Positions 17,190 through 27,400 are shown, counted from the first letter of the stretch. The stretch is 64,000 nucleotides of DNA from Pedobacter terrae (GCF_900100705.1 NZ_FNCH01000005.1:186001-250000); one strand, 5' to 3'. Notes: generated from the letters alone by a model not told the origin. Numbers and translations are program-made.

Positions 17190-17849
17190 TTAAGCCAACT
17201 TGAGTTTATTTTCATTAATGATCTTTTTCCATTCAAAAAAACCAAATACGGCTACAATGAACAAAAACGTTGTTAAACAGGCCATCAGTGGCAGCTTTTT
17301 ATGAAAAAGCAATGGAATGGCCACAATGTTGGATATGTTCAGAAATATCCAGTTTTCTACTTTGCGTTTAGCCAACAACCACATGCCTGCCCATGCAAAT
17401 GCAGAAACAAAGGCATCAGCGATTGGAACATCAGATTTGGTAAAGAAAATATCAATTTTAGCAACTACAAAATGCTCAGGTAAATTTATTAGAGCGGTGT
17501 AGAAAATCCCGAATCCTATTACGGAAATTGAAACAGCTATAACTATTTCTTTTCTTGTTGACCATCGGACTTCCTTATGGTGATGATTTTCCTGATTTTT
17601 CCAAATTAACCAACCATACACGCTCATTACCAAATAATAAATATTCAATACAATTTCTGCATATAAATTTGCGCTGTATAGTAAAGTCATTACCAATAAA
17701 ATAGATATGATACCGGTTGGATATAGCCAGATGCTATTCTTCTTCGCCAACAAAACTTCAGTTACACCGAAACCCACGGCCAACCATTCGATTAATGAAG
17801 TGTTTAAAATCTGCTCCTGAAAAAGCTTAAACCAGTCTTGAAAATTCAT
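17190..17849 (-). CDS. pnuT: PnuC-family transporter, probably thiamine-specific (PnuT)
   Basis: The 219-residue inner-membrane protein has seven hydrophobic segments and PnuC features: W-L-A-V-G-F-G-V-T-E near the start, an SIWLYPTGIISILL helix, YYLVMSVYGWLIWKN, and a late DAFVSAFAWAGMWLLAKR. PnuC proteins are facilitators for nicotinamide riboside or thiamine. The specificity is assigned from context: a TPP riboswitch lies directly upstream on the same strand (17926-18105). Homologues under TPP control are called PnuT. Confidence 0.88.
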   Translation of the reverse strand: MNFQDWFKLFQEQILNTSLIEWLAVGFGVTEVLLAKKNSIWLYPTGIISILLVMTLLYSANLYAEIVLNIYYLVMSVYGWLIWKNQENHHHKEVRWSTRKEIVIAVSISVIGFGIFYTALINLPEHFVVAKIDIFFTKSDVPIADAFVSAFAWAGMWLLAKRKVENWIFLNISNIVAIPLLFHKKLPLMACLTTFLFIVAVFGFFEWKKIINENKLKLA

Positions 17850-17925
17850 TTACAATAATTTGCCTTGCGGCCGGTAAAAATAATTAGATACCGTTTTCGG
17901 GGCGAAACAGTTTGTAAATTTAACC

Positions 17926-18105
17926 TCTTCCTACGGCGGCATTATCCGCATCAGGTTCATTTAAGGTTGAGGGGTGGAGGGTTGTAAGGTCGAGGGGGAA
18001 ACCCGCTGCCTTCTACCTATCTGCCTTTTGCCTTAAAATGGGTATAATCTCAGCAAGTTGGACGCAACAGAAATTGCAATACCAAAAAGCACCCCTTTGA
18101 GCAAG
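17926..18105 (-). promoter_or_regulatory. TPP riboswitch (THI element) with a heptad-repeat insertion
   Basis: On the minus strand: AAAGGGGTGCT (P2 5' side), a P3 arm, GCTGAGATTATACCC (the CUGAGA core and P2 3' side), and then, after an insert of about 77 bases, GAACCTGATGCGGATAATG and CCGCCGTAGGAAG (P4/P5 with the AUAAUG core). These are the invariant TPP aptamer elements. P1 pairing (CCTT...GAGG) is weak. It controls pnuT, whose start lies about 77 bases downstream. Confidence 0.9.
17960..18036 (-). repeat. Heptad-repeat hairpin inserted in the TPP riboswitch (between P2 and P4)
   Basis: On the transcript strand: AAGGCAA, AAGGCAG, ATAGGTA, GAAGGCA, then a GC-rich turn and CGACCTT, ACAACCC, TCCACCC, CTCAACC, TT. 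Units are seven bases and the two halves are partly complementary (TTAAGG with CCTTAA at the ends). Ordinary TPP aptamers have only a few bases here. Confidence 0.8.
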
Positions 18106-18148
18106 GCAAATATAGGCTTTAAAATGAAATGTTTTGATTGAAATGTGA

Positions 18149-18194
18149 AGAGTTGTCAACTTTCTTACCGTTGGCTATGAAAGTTGACCACTCT
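18149..18194. other. Long hairpin between parC and the TPP riboswitch
   Basis: AGAGTTGTCAACTTTC (18149-18164) pairs with GAAAGTTGACCACTCT (18179-18194): 15 of 16 positions, 14-base loop. It begins 10 bases past the parC stop. It lacks a T-run but may terminate or protect the parC transcript. Confidence 0.8.
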
Positions 18195-18203
18195 TAAATC
18201 TAT

Positions 18204-21104
18204 TTAGAACAGGCCTAATTGCCCTTTATCATCAATATCGATATCATCTGGATTGGTGATTTCGAAATCTACCTTTTTAACGGTTTTTTCGGCTGTTTCG
18301 GGCTTATCCCCGGTCTTAACATCTTCTTTTTTAACTTTTTCAGTTTCTGATTTCGGTTTTTCTGTTGCAGGTTTTTCTACTGCAACAGGCTTTTCTTTTG
18401 TCTCTGGCTTATCAACATTGACGATGGGCGCTTCTGCACGTTCAAACTTTGGTTTTGGCGGCGTTGCAACAGGCTCATTAATTACGGTTGGTTCAGTTAC
18501 TGCATTATCGGCTTCTGGTTCTTCATTCGCAGCTTCTTCTTCAGGTATTGACTCGCCATCGCCATTTTCTTCTTCCGAAGTGGTTCCTTCTGCTTCTTCA
18601 ACAACTATTTCCGGCTCTTCCAATACCACTTTCTGAACATCATGCGGCGATAACCTATTGCCGTTCGCCTTCAATCCTTTAACATCAATTAGTTCTGCCA
18701 GGGTCAAGTCTAATGTTTCAGGAATTTGTGTTTTGCCTTTTAACACATCAACAATAACTTTTGCTGCCGGATTTGAAGTCAGGTATAGCAACTTCGATTT
18801 CTGCTCTTCACTGATAAAAATGGTTTTTTTGCCATTAGCTTGCAGTTCGAATACAAAACGTTTGATAAAATAGTTTTGCGCTTTCCCTTCAAAATGTACT
18901 GCAGCAAAAATCTGTTCAGGATTAAACTTCTGGATCAAGATTAATCCATCATCAAAGTGATTACTTAGTTCGAAAGAGCTTAATTCATAATATCCATCTT
19001 TATGTACCTGTAAAATACGATCATCGCCATCAAATTCACCGAGGTACTTACCACGACCATCAACATTCAGGCGTTTTAACAAATCATCGTACCAAATTTT
19101 TAGTCCTGATAAGGTAGAAACACCTTTACTCTTCAGAATAATTTTTTTAACCGGATATTTGGATACGATATTTCCTTGCGATCCCCGTCCTTTAATGGCC
19201 ACTTCGGCAAAATCAAGATCAAACTGCAGCTTACGCAATTTAGAATGCGGCTTTAAGGATACATTTATCACTTCGGCCTCTCCGTTTGGATTAGCGGTAA
19301 AGTATAAAACCTTCGATCCTTTTGATCCCTTGGTTAAATCATATTCCTTATCGCGTGTAACCCCAACTACGGCAAACCTTTTAATGTATGAAGTACCGCT
19401 TGCTCCATCTTTATAAACCATGTTATAAATGGTACGCTCGTCGTTTTTCTTGAATACCTGCACATGGATAATGCCTTTACCCACAAAAGTTTTATCGGCC
19501 ACTTTGGTAATCATGCATTTTCCATCCTCACGGAAAACGATTATTTCATCAATGTCTGAACAATCGGCCACAAATTCATCCTTACGTAAGCCTGAGCCCA
19601 CAAAACCATCGTCACGGTTTACATATAGTTTTACGTTGGCCAGGGCAACTTTAGATGCCTCAACCCGATCGAACAAACGGATTTCGGTTTTACGTTCACG
19701 TCCTTTTCCGTATTTATCTTTCAGTTTCTGGTACCAGGCAATGGCGTAATCGGTAAGATGTTTCAGGTGATTTTTAACAACTTTAATCTCATCTTCCAGG
19801 TTTTTCATCTGCTCATCGGCTTTTTTCACATCAAAACGCGTGATGCTACTCATCGGCTTATCAATCAGCTTCTTAAAGTCTTCAGGTAATATTTCGCGGT
19901 AAAGCGATGGTTTAAACGGATCGAATAAAACGTGTAAAACCTCAACTACGGTTTCAAAATTGGATGAGTTTTCATATTCAGGATTTTTGTACATACCCTC
20001 CTGAATAAATATTTTAAGCAATGAACTAAAGAAGATTTTCTCCTGTAATTCGTGCAGACGGATTTCGAGTTCTTTCTTAAGTAAACTCTTGGTGTGTCTG
20101 GTATTTTCGATCAGGATATCGTTCACACTTAGAAAAAGTGGCTTATCACCCTGAATAATACAGGTATTGGGTGAGATCGATACTTCACAGGCCGTAAAGG
20201 CATAAAGCGCATCAATGGTTACATCGGGCGATATACCAGGTGCCAGATGCACTACAATTTCTACATTGGCCGCCGTGTTATCTTCAATCTTCTTGATCTT
20301 GATTTTGCCCTTATCGTTCGCCGATAAAATACTATCAATCACAGAGCCTGTTGTGGTACTGAAGGGTACCTCTGTGATGACCAGCGTTTTCTTATCCTTC
20401 TCGGTTATTTTGGCACGCACACGGATTTTACCGCCACGCTGACCTTCGTTATAGTTCGAAAAATCGGCCATACCACCCGTAAAAAAATCGGGTAGGATAT
20501 TTGGGCGTACATCGCGCAATGCTTCTATCGATGCATCAAGCAATTCAATAAAATTATGCGGCATTACCTTGGTAGCCAAACCTACCGCAATACCTTCTGC
20601 ACCTTGTGCAAGCAACAAAGGAAATTTAACCGGTAAAGTAATCGGTTCATTGTTACGCCCGTCATAACTTAACTGCCATTCGGTAGTATCAGGATTGAAT
20701 ACTACTTCGTTGGCAAATTTTGATAAACGCGCCTCAATATACCTTGGCGCTGCAGCGCTGTCGCCAGTAACCGGATCGCCCCAATTACCCTGCATGTCGA
20801 TCAATAAATCCTTTTGCCCAATCTGCACCATCGCATCGCCAATGGAAGCATCACCATGCGGATGGTATTTCATGGTGTTACCAATTACGTTTGCGGCTTT
20901 ATTGAAACGCCCGTCATCCATCTCTTTAAGAGAGTGCATAATGCGTCGTTGAACGGGCTTTAAACCATCATTGATATGCGGAACTGCCCTATCGAGAATT
21001 ACATAAGACGCATAATCGAGAAACCAGTTTTCGTATAAACCGTTGATTGGGGTTATGGTATGTTTGTGCTCTTCGTTTACGTTTTGATCTAATTCTTCAC
21101 TCAT
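18204..21104 (-). CDS. parC: DNA topoisomerase IV subunit A (ParC)
   Basis: ParC cuts and rejoins DNA with ParE to unlink daughter chromosomes. The 966-residue protein has LDRAVPHINDGLKPVQRRI near 37-55, the quinolone-region HPHGDASIGD (81-90; Ala86 where E. coli ParC has Ser80) and the catalytic Tyr122 in APRYIEAR. A beta-propeller-like C-terminal domain covers about 480-820. The last 140 residues are low-complexity and rich in Glu, Pro, Lys and Val, ending in DIDIDDKGQLGLF. ParC rather than GyrA is inferred from the divergent propeller, lacking a clear GyrA box, and from parE in the window. parE lies 12 kb away, not adjacent. Confidence 0.88.
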   Translation of the reverse strand: MSEELDQNVNEEHKHTITPINGLYENWFLDYASYVILDRAVPHINDGLKPVQRRIMHSLKEMDDGRFNKAANVIGNTMKYHPHGDASIGDAMVQIGQKDLLIDMQGNWGDPVTGDSAAAPRYIEARLSKFANEVVFNPDTTEWQLSYDGRNNEPITLPVKFPLLLAQGAEGIAVGLATKVMPHNFIELLDASIEALRDVRPNILPDFFTGGMADFSNYNEGQRGGKIRVRAKITEKDKKTLVITEVPFSTTTGSVIDSILSANDKGKIKIKKIEDNTAANVEIVVHLAPGISPDVTIDALYAFTACEVSISPNTCIIQGDKPLFLSVNDILIENTRHTKSLLKKELEIRLHELQEKIFFSSLLKIFIQEGMYKNPEYENSSNFETVVEVLHVLFDPFKPSLYREILPEDFKKLIDKPMSSITRFDVKKADEQMKNLEDEIKVVKNHLKHLTDYAIAWYQKLKDKYGKGRERKTEIRLFDRVEASKVALANVKLYVNRDDGFVGSGLRKDEFVADCSDIDEIIVFREDGKCMITKVADKTFVGKGIIHVQVFKKNDERTIYNMVYKDGASGTSYIKRFAVVGVTRDKEYDLTKGSKGSKVLYFTANPNGEAEVINVSLKPHSKLRKLQFDLDFAEVAIKGRGSQGNIVSKYPVKKIILKSKGVSTLSGLKIWYDDLLKRLNVDGRGKYLGEFDGDDRILQVHKDGYYELSSFELSNHFDDGLILIQKFNPEQIFAAVHFEGKAQNYFIKRFVFELQANGKKTIFISEEQKSKLLYLTSNPAAKVIVDVLKGKTQIPETLDLTLAELIDVKGLKANGNRLSPHDVQKVVLEEPEIVVEEAEGTTSEEENGDGESIPEEEAANEEPEADNAVTEPTVINEPVATPPKPKFERAEAPIVNVDKPETKEKPVAVEKPATEKPKSETEKVKKEDVKTGDKPETAEKTVKKVDFEITNPDDIDIDDKGQLGLF

Positions 21105-21189
21105 TTATTTACAGAAATTGGCAGCCGTAAATATAATAAAAATGATGGCACAGCGTGAAGAGAGGTTATTCACATTTTGCAAAGCGCAT

Positions 21190-21811
21190 CTATCCCATCG
21201 ACTGATGCCTCACCTACCGAAGTTCAGACTTGCTTGTTGATTTTGGAAAGCAGGGTTCTGTAAGTTCTATTTATCTATCGGCTGATGTCTCACCTGCAGA
21301 AATCTAAATATATTTTATTGATTTGGAAAGCAGGGTTCTGTAAGTATTATGAAGTGTTAATCCGGCTTTCCGATACGATCTTTTTTTGCCCATGCCATAC
21401 ACCCGGCCCCAAAAAAAGGATCTCCTCTTCAATCCGGTTTAGAAAAGTAGGGTTGTACTACTATTTAAGGTTGCATGGCGCATAAAAACCATCACAATTG
21501 ACATTCTTAAAAGTTAAACTGTTGAGCTTATATTACCTTAAATATCCTATGTGGTAAAAGTAAAGCAAATAAAAGATCCTTCTACCCATCGGCTGGTGTC
21601 TTATCTATTGGCTGGTGTCTCACCTGCTGAAATTTAAATGTATTTTATTGATTTGGAAAGCAGGGTCTGTAGGTTTTGTTATTGTTACTTCCGGCTTTCC
21701 GATACGATCTTTTTACCTACAGCCCACCCCACCCAAAAAAGGATCTTCTCTGCAATCCGGTTTAGAAAAAAGGTTTTGTGGAACTATTTAGGGTGGCATA
21801 GTGCATAGAAA
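21190..21811. repeat. Repeat field: tandem copies of a composite unit
   Basis: No gene is visible between 21105 and 21928. Sub-unit R (CATCGRCTGATGYCTCACCT ... GGAAAGCAGGGTTCTGTAAG) occurs at about 21190-21267, 21273-21349 and, diverged, 21583-21690. It is followed by hairpin H (CCGGCTTTCCGATACGATCT ... GGATCTYCTC ... AATCCGG) at 21362-21437 and again at 21691-21760, each with a downstream GTTTAGAAAA tail. So an R-H composite has been duplicated. Confidence 0.85.
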
Positions 21812-21916
21812 AATCGGTCGTCATTGCAAGAAGGAACGACGAAGCAATGTTTAATGCCTTTGTGCCCCTACTTTAATGATTGCTTCACCCGATGAAAATC
21901 GGTTTCGCAATGACAA
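21812..21916. repeat. GTCATTGC...GCAATGAC palindromic repeat
   Basis: Begins CGTCATTGCAAGAAGGAACG with AAGCAATG, and ends with GATTGCTTCACC and GGTTTCGCAATGACAA. It has inverted ends around a spacer and lies just beyond the stop of the PNGase F-like gene. Confidence 0.75.
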
Positions 21917-21928
21917 TCTCCATATCCA

Positions 21929-23611
21929 TTATTCCTCCCCCAACAGCACACCTGAAACATTCCAGGCACTGGAGCTGCCACCCTCAGGTTTTCCCATGGG
22001 TATAGTTACTTTTATGGTATGTGTACCAGCCTTTAAATCACCTAAACTAATCCAATTTGGGTTAGTAACCATACCCGGACACCAATTAGAACGGCTTAAA
22101 TCTGATGAAGAAAGTCCATTTTCAAAATTACCTGAGGCTGGGTTTGATAAACGGTATGATCCGCAATCCTGTCGCCATGGCGTGAAAGCAAAAGCTTTTT
22201 TTTCATCTAACCAAATCGTATTTTTCCGTGGCACAAACTCATCGCCATTGCTCCAGCCGCCATGTCCGGTGGTAATATAACGCAGTTTCGCATCCTTTAC
22301 ATCTTTTGTTAAAGTAAAAGAAACTTCCAAACCTTTTTCGCTGCTAAACATGGTGGCATATTCTTGTCCGGCCATTTCCATTACATTAGTCGAATTAAAT
22401 AAAGGTAAAACCACATTCTTAGTTTCTTTTGACCGATCCCCGTTATGCAGGGTAATATTTAATGAAACCTGATGTCCACCTTTATCATAATTACCAATAA
22501 AAACAGCTACCCAGGCTTCTTTTCCGTTCACTAAAGGAAATAACTCCGAAACATCCTGACGGTAATAAACTTTCTCCGCCCAGTTTTTATCCTTTAATTT
22601 TAAGGTATTGTATTTACCCACGCCGAAAGGGGTAAAAAAGCGCATTAATTCAATTACCGGATTATAATCTGCCATAGCTACCACACCCTGATACTGTTTC
22701 CCGTTCCCATTATCATAAACAGGTAGCGCCTTAACCGAATTTTTGAGCGCATCCATCAAACTGATCTTTTTATCAGTTGGGATAATAAATACCGAACCTG
22801 TCCTGTCGTAAGCATCACCATTTGATTGTTCCGTTAAGTCGACAAATACATTTGGATTGGTTAATTGAGGAAATTTAACTTTTCTTGCGATTACGGTTCC
22901 GCCTGCAAAGCGAAAAATAGAATCGTTTGATTGAGGTTTATCAATAAAATTAATCGTTTCTTTATTAAAAACATTTAAAGTGGTAAATCTACTTTTCCAA
23001 AGCAAATCTTTATAAGTTAATCCATCGGTAAGCTTAGCGCTTATTCTTTGTATATCTACCGGCTGCGCTTTTTTAACTTCTTCAATTTTCGTAGCCGTGA
23101 TATAACTATTCCCGTTGCGAACCTGTTCTAAAACCAGCCCTAAACTTTGCCCTAAACTCGTTGGTGCAGCTTTTATACCAGCGCTAGTCGTATACCATAA
23201 ATCGATACGGTTAGAATTTACCACCGTTGTTGCTTTTTTACAAGTGTAGCCTAAAATTACTTTTGTTTCCTGGCCAAATTTAAATACCTGCTTAGCAATT
23301 GAAGTGCTATCGGCAGTGGCGATCTGATTATTAAGTGCTAAATCGGACACCTGAAATAAAATTTGCCCGGGCTTTGTTACAATTGTCTGTTCGTAAGGAT
23401 ATTTTGCCTTATGATCAAGAACGGACGCATTACTGATTAAGTTCTGCTTTGCAGAAGCAATAACCACTGCTGGGTTTCGATCTTCTTTTGGTTTTCCATC
23501 AGCCGAGCGGAAATAAGTTATTTTGTAAACGGCATTACCCTTAAGTAAACCCTGCGCATGCAGGTTAAAAGATATAAAAGCAAAGAAAATCAGGGTGTAG
23601 AGGTATTTCAT
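21929..23611 (-). CDS. Secreted GLPGLI-like / PNGase F-like fusion protein
   Basis: The 560-residue protein has a signal peptide (MKYLYTLIFFAFISFNLHAQ). The N-terminal region (about 20-200) resembles GLPGLI-family proteins: GYTCKKATTVV then DLWYTTSAGIKAAPTSLGQS and GLVLEQVRNG. The rest resembles peptide-N-glycosidase F: an N-domain (about 230-400) and a C-domain with TGHGGWSNGDEFVPRKN, FTPWRQDCGSYR and LSSSDLSRSNWCPG. PNGase F removes N-glycans from glycoproteins, so the protein would act in the periplasm or outside. Activity is inferred; the catalytic Asp of the N-domain was not mapped. A perfect TATATTTG box precedes it. Confidence 0.78.
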   Translation of the reverse strand: MKYLYTLIFFAFISFNLHAQGLLKGNAVYKITYFRSADGKPKEDRNPAVVIASAKQNLISNASVLDHKAKYPYEQTIVTKPGQILFQVSDLALNNQIATADSTSIAKQVFKFGQETKVILGYTCKKATTVVNSNRIDLWYTTSAGIKAAPTSLGQSLGLVLEQVRNGNSYITATKIEEVKKAQPVDIQRISAKLTDGLTYKDLLWKSRFTTLNVFNKETINFIDKPQSNDSIFRFAGGTVIARKVKFPQLTNPNVFVDLTEQSNGDAYDRTGSVFIIPTDKKISLMDALKNSVKALPVYDNGNGKQYQGVVAMADYNPVIELMRFFTPFGVGKYNTLKLKDKNWAEKVYYRQDVSELFPLVNGKEAWVAVFIGNYDKGGHQVSLNITLHNGDRSKETKNVVLPLFNSTNVMEMAGQEYATMFSSEKGLEVSFTLTKDVKDAKLRYITTGHGGWSNGDEFVPRKNTIWLDEKKAFAFTPWRQDCGSYRLSNPASGNFENGLSSSDLSRSNWCPGMVTNPNWISLGDLKAGTHTIKVTIPMGKPEGGSSSAWNVSGVLLGEE

Positions 23612-23625
23612 TGTAGTTAAAAAAC

Positions 23626-23633
23626 CAAATATA
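23626..23633 (-). promoter_or_regulatory. -7 promoter element of the PNGase F-like gene
   Basis: TATATTTG on the minus strand, 14 bases ahead of the ATG at 23611. It matches TANNTTTG; no -33 box was identified. Confidence 0.5.
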
Positions 23634-23693
23634 GAGAATAGTTTATATAGTGTAGGTTAGTGCGGCACCAACCGATAGACTAAGGTAGAAATC

Positions 23694-23761
23694 GTCATCT
23701 CCAAGCAACGCGGAGTGGAGAGATCTAACAAGATAGATTTCTCCATTCCGCTCGAAATGTC
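23694..23761. repeat. GTCAT-type palindromic repeat
   Basis: CGTCATCTCCAAGCAACGCG ... AGATTTCTCCATTCCGC and TCGAAATGTC: a shorter, decayed member of the family at 846-944 and 2769-2887, located between cdd and the PNGase F-like gene. Confidence 0.7.
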
Positions 23762-23790
23762 AACAATCCAGAGAAGAAATACTTCTGCGA

Positions 23791-24279
23791 CTATCGCTCC
23801 AACCTATCCTCAACAAAAGCAAAGGGTATTAAACTCTTTACACTAGGCACTTTTAAAACTTCTCCATTTAAACAATAAAAAATTACCTCAATCGGTGCAT
23901 TTTGTTTACGCTCAAATTCTACCATTACCTGTAAGCAGCCTCCGCAAGAAGTTACTGGCTTTAAAATCTCAAAATTATCGGTCTGCGCAGTAATCGCCAT
24001 GCTTTCTATCACGGCGTCAGGATAAGTAGAGCCAATACTAAAAAGCGCAACACGCTCTGCACAAAGCCCTGATGGATAGGCTAAATTTTCCTGGTTGCTG
24101 CCCAAAACAATTTCGCCCGAGGCCAGTCTGATAGCTGTACCCACCCTGAATTTAGAATAGGGAGAATAAGAAGTACGGAGCGCCTGTTCTGAACGTTCGC
24201 AAAGCGTTCTATCGGGTAAGGTTAATTCTGAAATATCGGCATACCGTTCAAAAGTTATATTAAGATTTATTGAATTCAT
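23791..24279 (-). CDS. cdd: Cytidine deaminase
   Basis: A 162-residue deaminase of pyrimidine salvage (cytidine/deoxycytidine to uridine/deoxyuridine). The zinc-site motifs are CAERVALF (Cys and catalytic Glu near 72-74) and the paired cysteines of SCGGCLQ near 110-113. SYSPYSKFRVGTAI at the substrate site is typical. Length is that of the short tetrameric form with an N-terminal extension. Divergent from tamB. Confidence 0.93.
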   Translation of the reverse strand: MNSINLNITFERYADISELTLPDRTLCERSEQALRTSYSPYSKFRVGTAIRLASGEIVLGSNQENLAYPSGLCAERVALFSIGSTYPDAVIESMAITAQTDNFEILKPVTSCGGCLQVMVEFERKQNAPIEVIFYCLNGEVLKVPSVKSLIPFAFVEDRLER

Positions 24280-24427
24280 TTTGAAGTAATTATATAACCG
24301 CCATTGTTAAATTTTTATGGCGGGCGAACAATTTAGTTTATTTTTTGTATTATTTAGTAAACCTGCCTTAAAATTAATTTTACTGGCATGCTTCAAGCAT
24401 TTATCAAAATACCAAACACGCTTAGCT

Positions 24428-27400
24428 TTGAATAAATACGTACGCAAAAGTCTTAAAATTTTATTGTGGGTAATTGCCTCCATCATCATCCTGGTGGTTA
24501 GTGTAGCCCTGTCCCTAAATATTCCAGCTGTTCAAAATTTTGTCAAAGGGAAAGCCATCAACTATCTTAAAAACAAAACTAAAACGGAAGTGAGTTTGGA
24601 AAGCATCAAAATTGCTTTGCCCAAAGATGTGGTTTTGAACAAATTCTACATCGAAGACCGAAAAGGCGACACCTTATTATATGCCGAAAAACTTGCGGTA
24701 GACATTAGTTTATTTAAGCTGTTAAAAAACACGGTCGAAATCAATAACATTGAACTAAAAAATGTGCGTGCCAATGTGAAGCGCATTACTCCAGATACCA
24801 CCTTCAATTTTTCTTTCCTGGTTGATGCTTTTGCAAGCGACCAGAAAAAACCAGAAGAGAAAGTAAAAAAGGATACCACTTCTACGCTAAAATTCTCTGT
24901 TGATAAAGTTTCTTTCGAAGATATTGGCATTAATTACCGGGATGATGTTGCCGGTAATGATGTGAAATTATATTTAGGTGCTTTTAAAACCAAAATCAAA
25001 GATTTCGACCTGGCCAATCAGCACTATATTATTAAAGAGTTAAGCCTGGTGAATACTTCGTTGCGTTACTTACAGCAAAAACCATTGGTTAAATTGGCGC
25101 AGCATATTACCAACAGCGTAGATAGTACTGAAAAAAAACAGGGTAAACTCCCATTAATTGAAGTGCAGAATTTTGTTTTCAGCAATGTAAAGGTTAACTA
25201 CGACGATCAGATTTCGACTACCAAAGCAGTTGCTGATGTAAACGATCTGGGACTGGTAAACCTTAAAGTGGATTTAACTAACAGTAAATATTCGGTAGAT
25301 GATGCCCATTTAAACAAATCCAATATTCTTTTCGCCTTTAAGCCTGCTGCAAGTAACAATTTAGAGAAAGTTAAAGATACTGTCGTTGCCGAAAAATCGC
25401 CTTTGGGTTTAATCATCAAAAATATCAGTTTAGCCGATAACGCTGTACAATTCGATAACCTGGGCGCAAAACCTGCTCCTAAAGGCATGGACTTTAACCA
25501 CCTAAAAATAAATCAATTAAACTTAGGTGCCAGCGATATAAGCTATAGTGCAGCAGGAATAAAAGCCAATGTTAAAAATGGCTCATTAAAGGAAAAAAGT
25601 GGCTTTGTTCTGGATGAATTACGTGGCGATGCAGTGTACAATGATAAACAGATCAAGCTGAGCAATTTCATCCTGAAAACACCAAATACTGCCATTGAGA
25701 ACGCTACGGAGTTAAATTTTACCTCAATGGAGGATTTGACCAAACATCCTGAACGTGTAAAATTGAATATTGCCCTTAAAAATACCACTATTGGCTTAAA
25801 AGATGCCGGATACTTTAGTAATGCTGTACCAGCAAATTATCGTAACGAAAAAATAAAAATCAATGCTGATGTTAATGGCTATCTGAACGACCTGAATATT
25901 CCTAAACTGCAAATTAGCGGCTTAAAAAATACACAGATTGATATCAGTGGAAAAGCAAAAGGTTTACCTGATGTTAAAAAAACCTTTCTCGATTTAAACA
26001 TCAAAAAACTCCATGTTACCAAAGGTGATATTTTAGTGGCGGTGCCTAAAAAATCGCTTCCACCTTCAATTGAGCTGCCAAACGTAATTGATGCGAAAGG
26101 TAATTTTCAAGGTTCAATGACCGATTTTAACACCAACCTGAATATTAATACCGATATGGGTGGCGCTGTGGTAGTTGCGAGCATGAATGGCCCTAAAGGT
26201 AAAGAAAGTTATAAGGCAGATGTCAGTTTAAATAACTTCAACGTAGGCAGGTTGTTAAAAATGCAACCTAAATTAGGCCGCGTTTCAGTTAAGGCCAATG
26301 TGGCGGGTAAAGGGCTTGATCCTAAAAAAATAAATGCAAGGTTTAATGCCAAAGTATTAAATGCTTATTACAATAAATACACCTACCGCAATTTAGTTCT
26401 TGCAGGTGATTACAGCAACCAGCGCATCAACATCAAAAGTAGCATGCCCGATAGCAATGCCAACTTTAATTTAAATGCGAAAGTAAATCTTGCAGGTAAA
26501 TATCCATCGATAAAAGCCGATCTGAATTTAAAACAGGTAAACCTTCAGGCTTTAAACTTTAGTCCAACGCTTTTGAGTGCTGCCGGAGTAGTTAAAGTAG
26601 ACCTGGCTACTGCCGATGCTGATTATTTGAACGGATCGGTTGATGTTACCAGATTACAACTCGTAAAAGATAAACAAAGAATTAGTGTTGATACGATTTC
26701 GATCCGTGCAAAATCTACCGCAACCGAAAACGAGCTCACACTTAAATCGGAAATACTTTCCGCAAAAATCGACGGAAAATACCAGCTTACAAAAGTGGGC
26801 AGTGCAATCATTAACGAAATCAATAAATATTATGCGTTTGGTACGGTTACAAAGGTTCCCGATCAGCGTTTAAGATTTTTTGTTCAGATTTATGATTCTA
26901 AATTATTAAAGAACTTTGTGCCTGAATTAACGGTATTTAAACCATCTCAGTTTTACGGATTGATTGATACGCAAAAAGATAGCCTGCAGATTAAAGGTAA
27001 TTTTCCTCAGATAGTTTATGGAGATTTTAAAGTAGACACCACGGTTTTAAACATCAATAACGATAACAATAAATTAGACTACAGTTTAACTGTTAAAGCT
27101 CTTCAAAGTCCATCTGTTGCGCTTTTCAATACCGAAGTAAGTGGCGATGCTGACAATAACAATTTAGGTGTTAACATTTTCTTGCGGGATAGGCAGAAAA
27201 AAGACAAATATGTTATTGGCGGTAATTTCCAATCGATCAATAAAGACTTTAAATTCTCTTTAGATCCGCAGAAACTATTGCTCGATTATCAAAAATGGGT
27301 GGTTTCGCAAGATAACTATATCCAGTTCGGTGCGTCCGGCATATTGGTTAATCAGTTTCAGATCAGCAACAATGGGCAGTCATTATCCATCAACAGCAAT

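Noticed and set aside
21105..21928. Possible CRISPR array
   Set aside because: Repeats are long, few and unequal, with no regular spacers and no cas genes nearby.
24317..24427. 37-residue extension of TamB from the ATG at 24317
   Set aside because: The extension does not look like a TamB N-terminus, while the TTG at 24428 leads straight into the basic stretch and anchor. Kept as an alternative; note that TAGCTTTG at 24422-24429 also resembles a promoter box, which slightly weakens the TTG choice.
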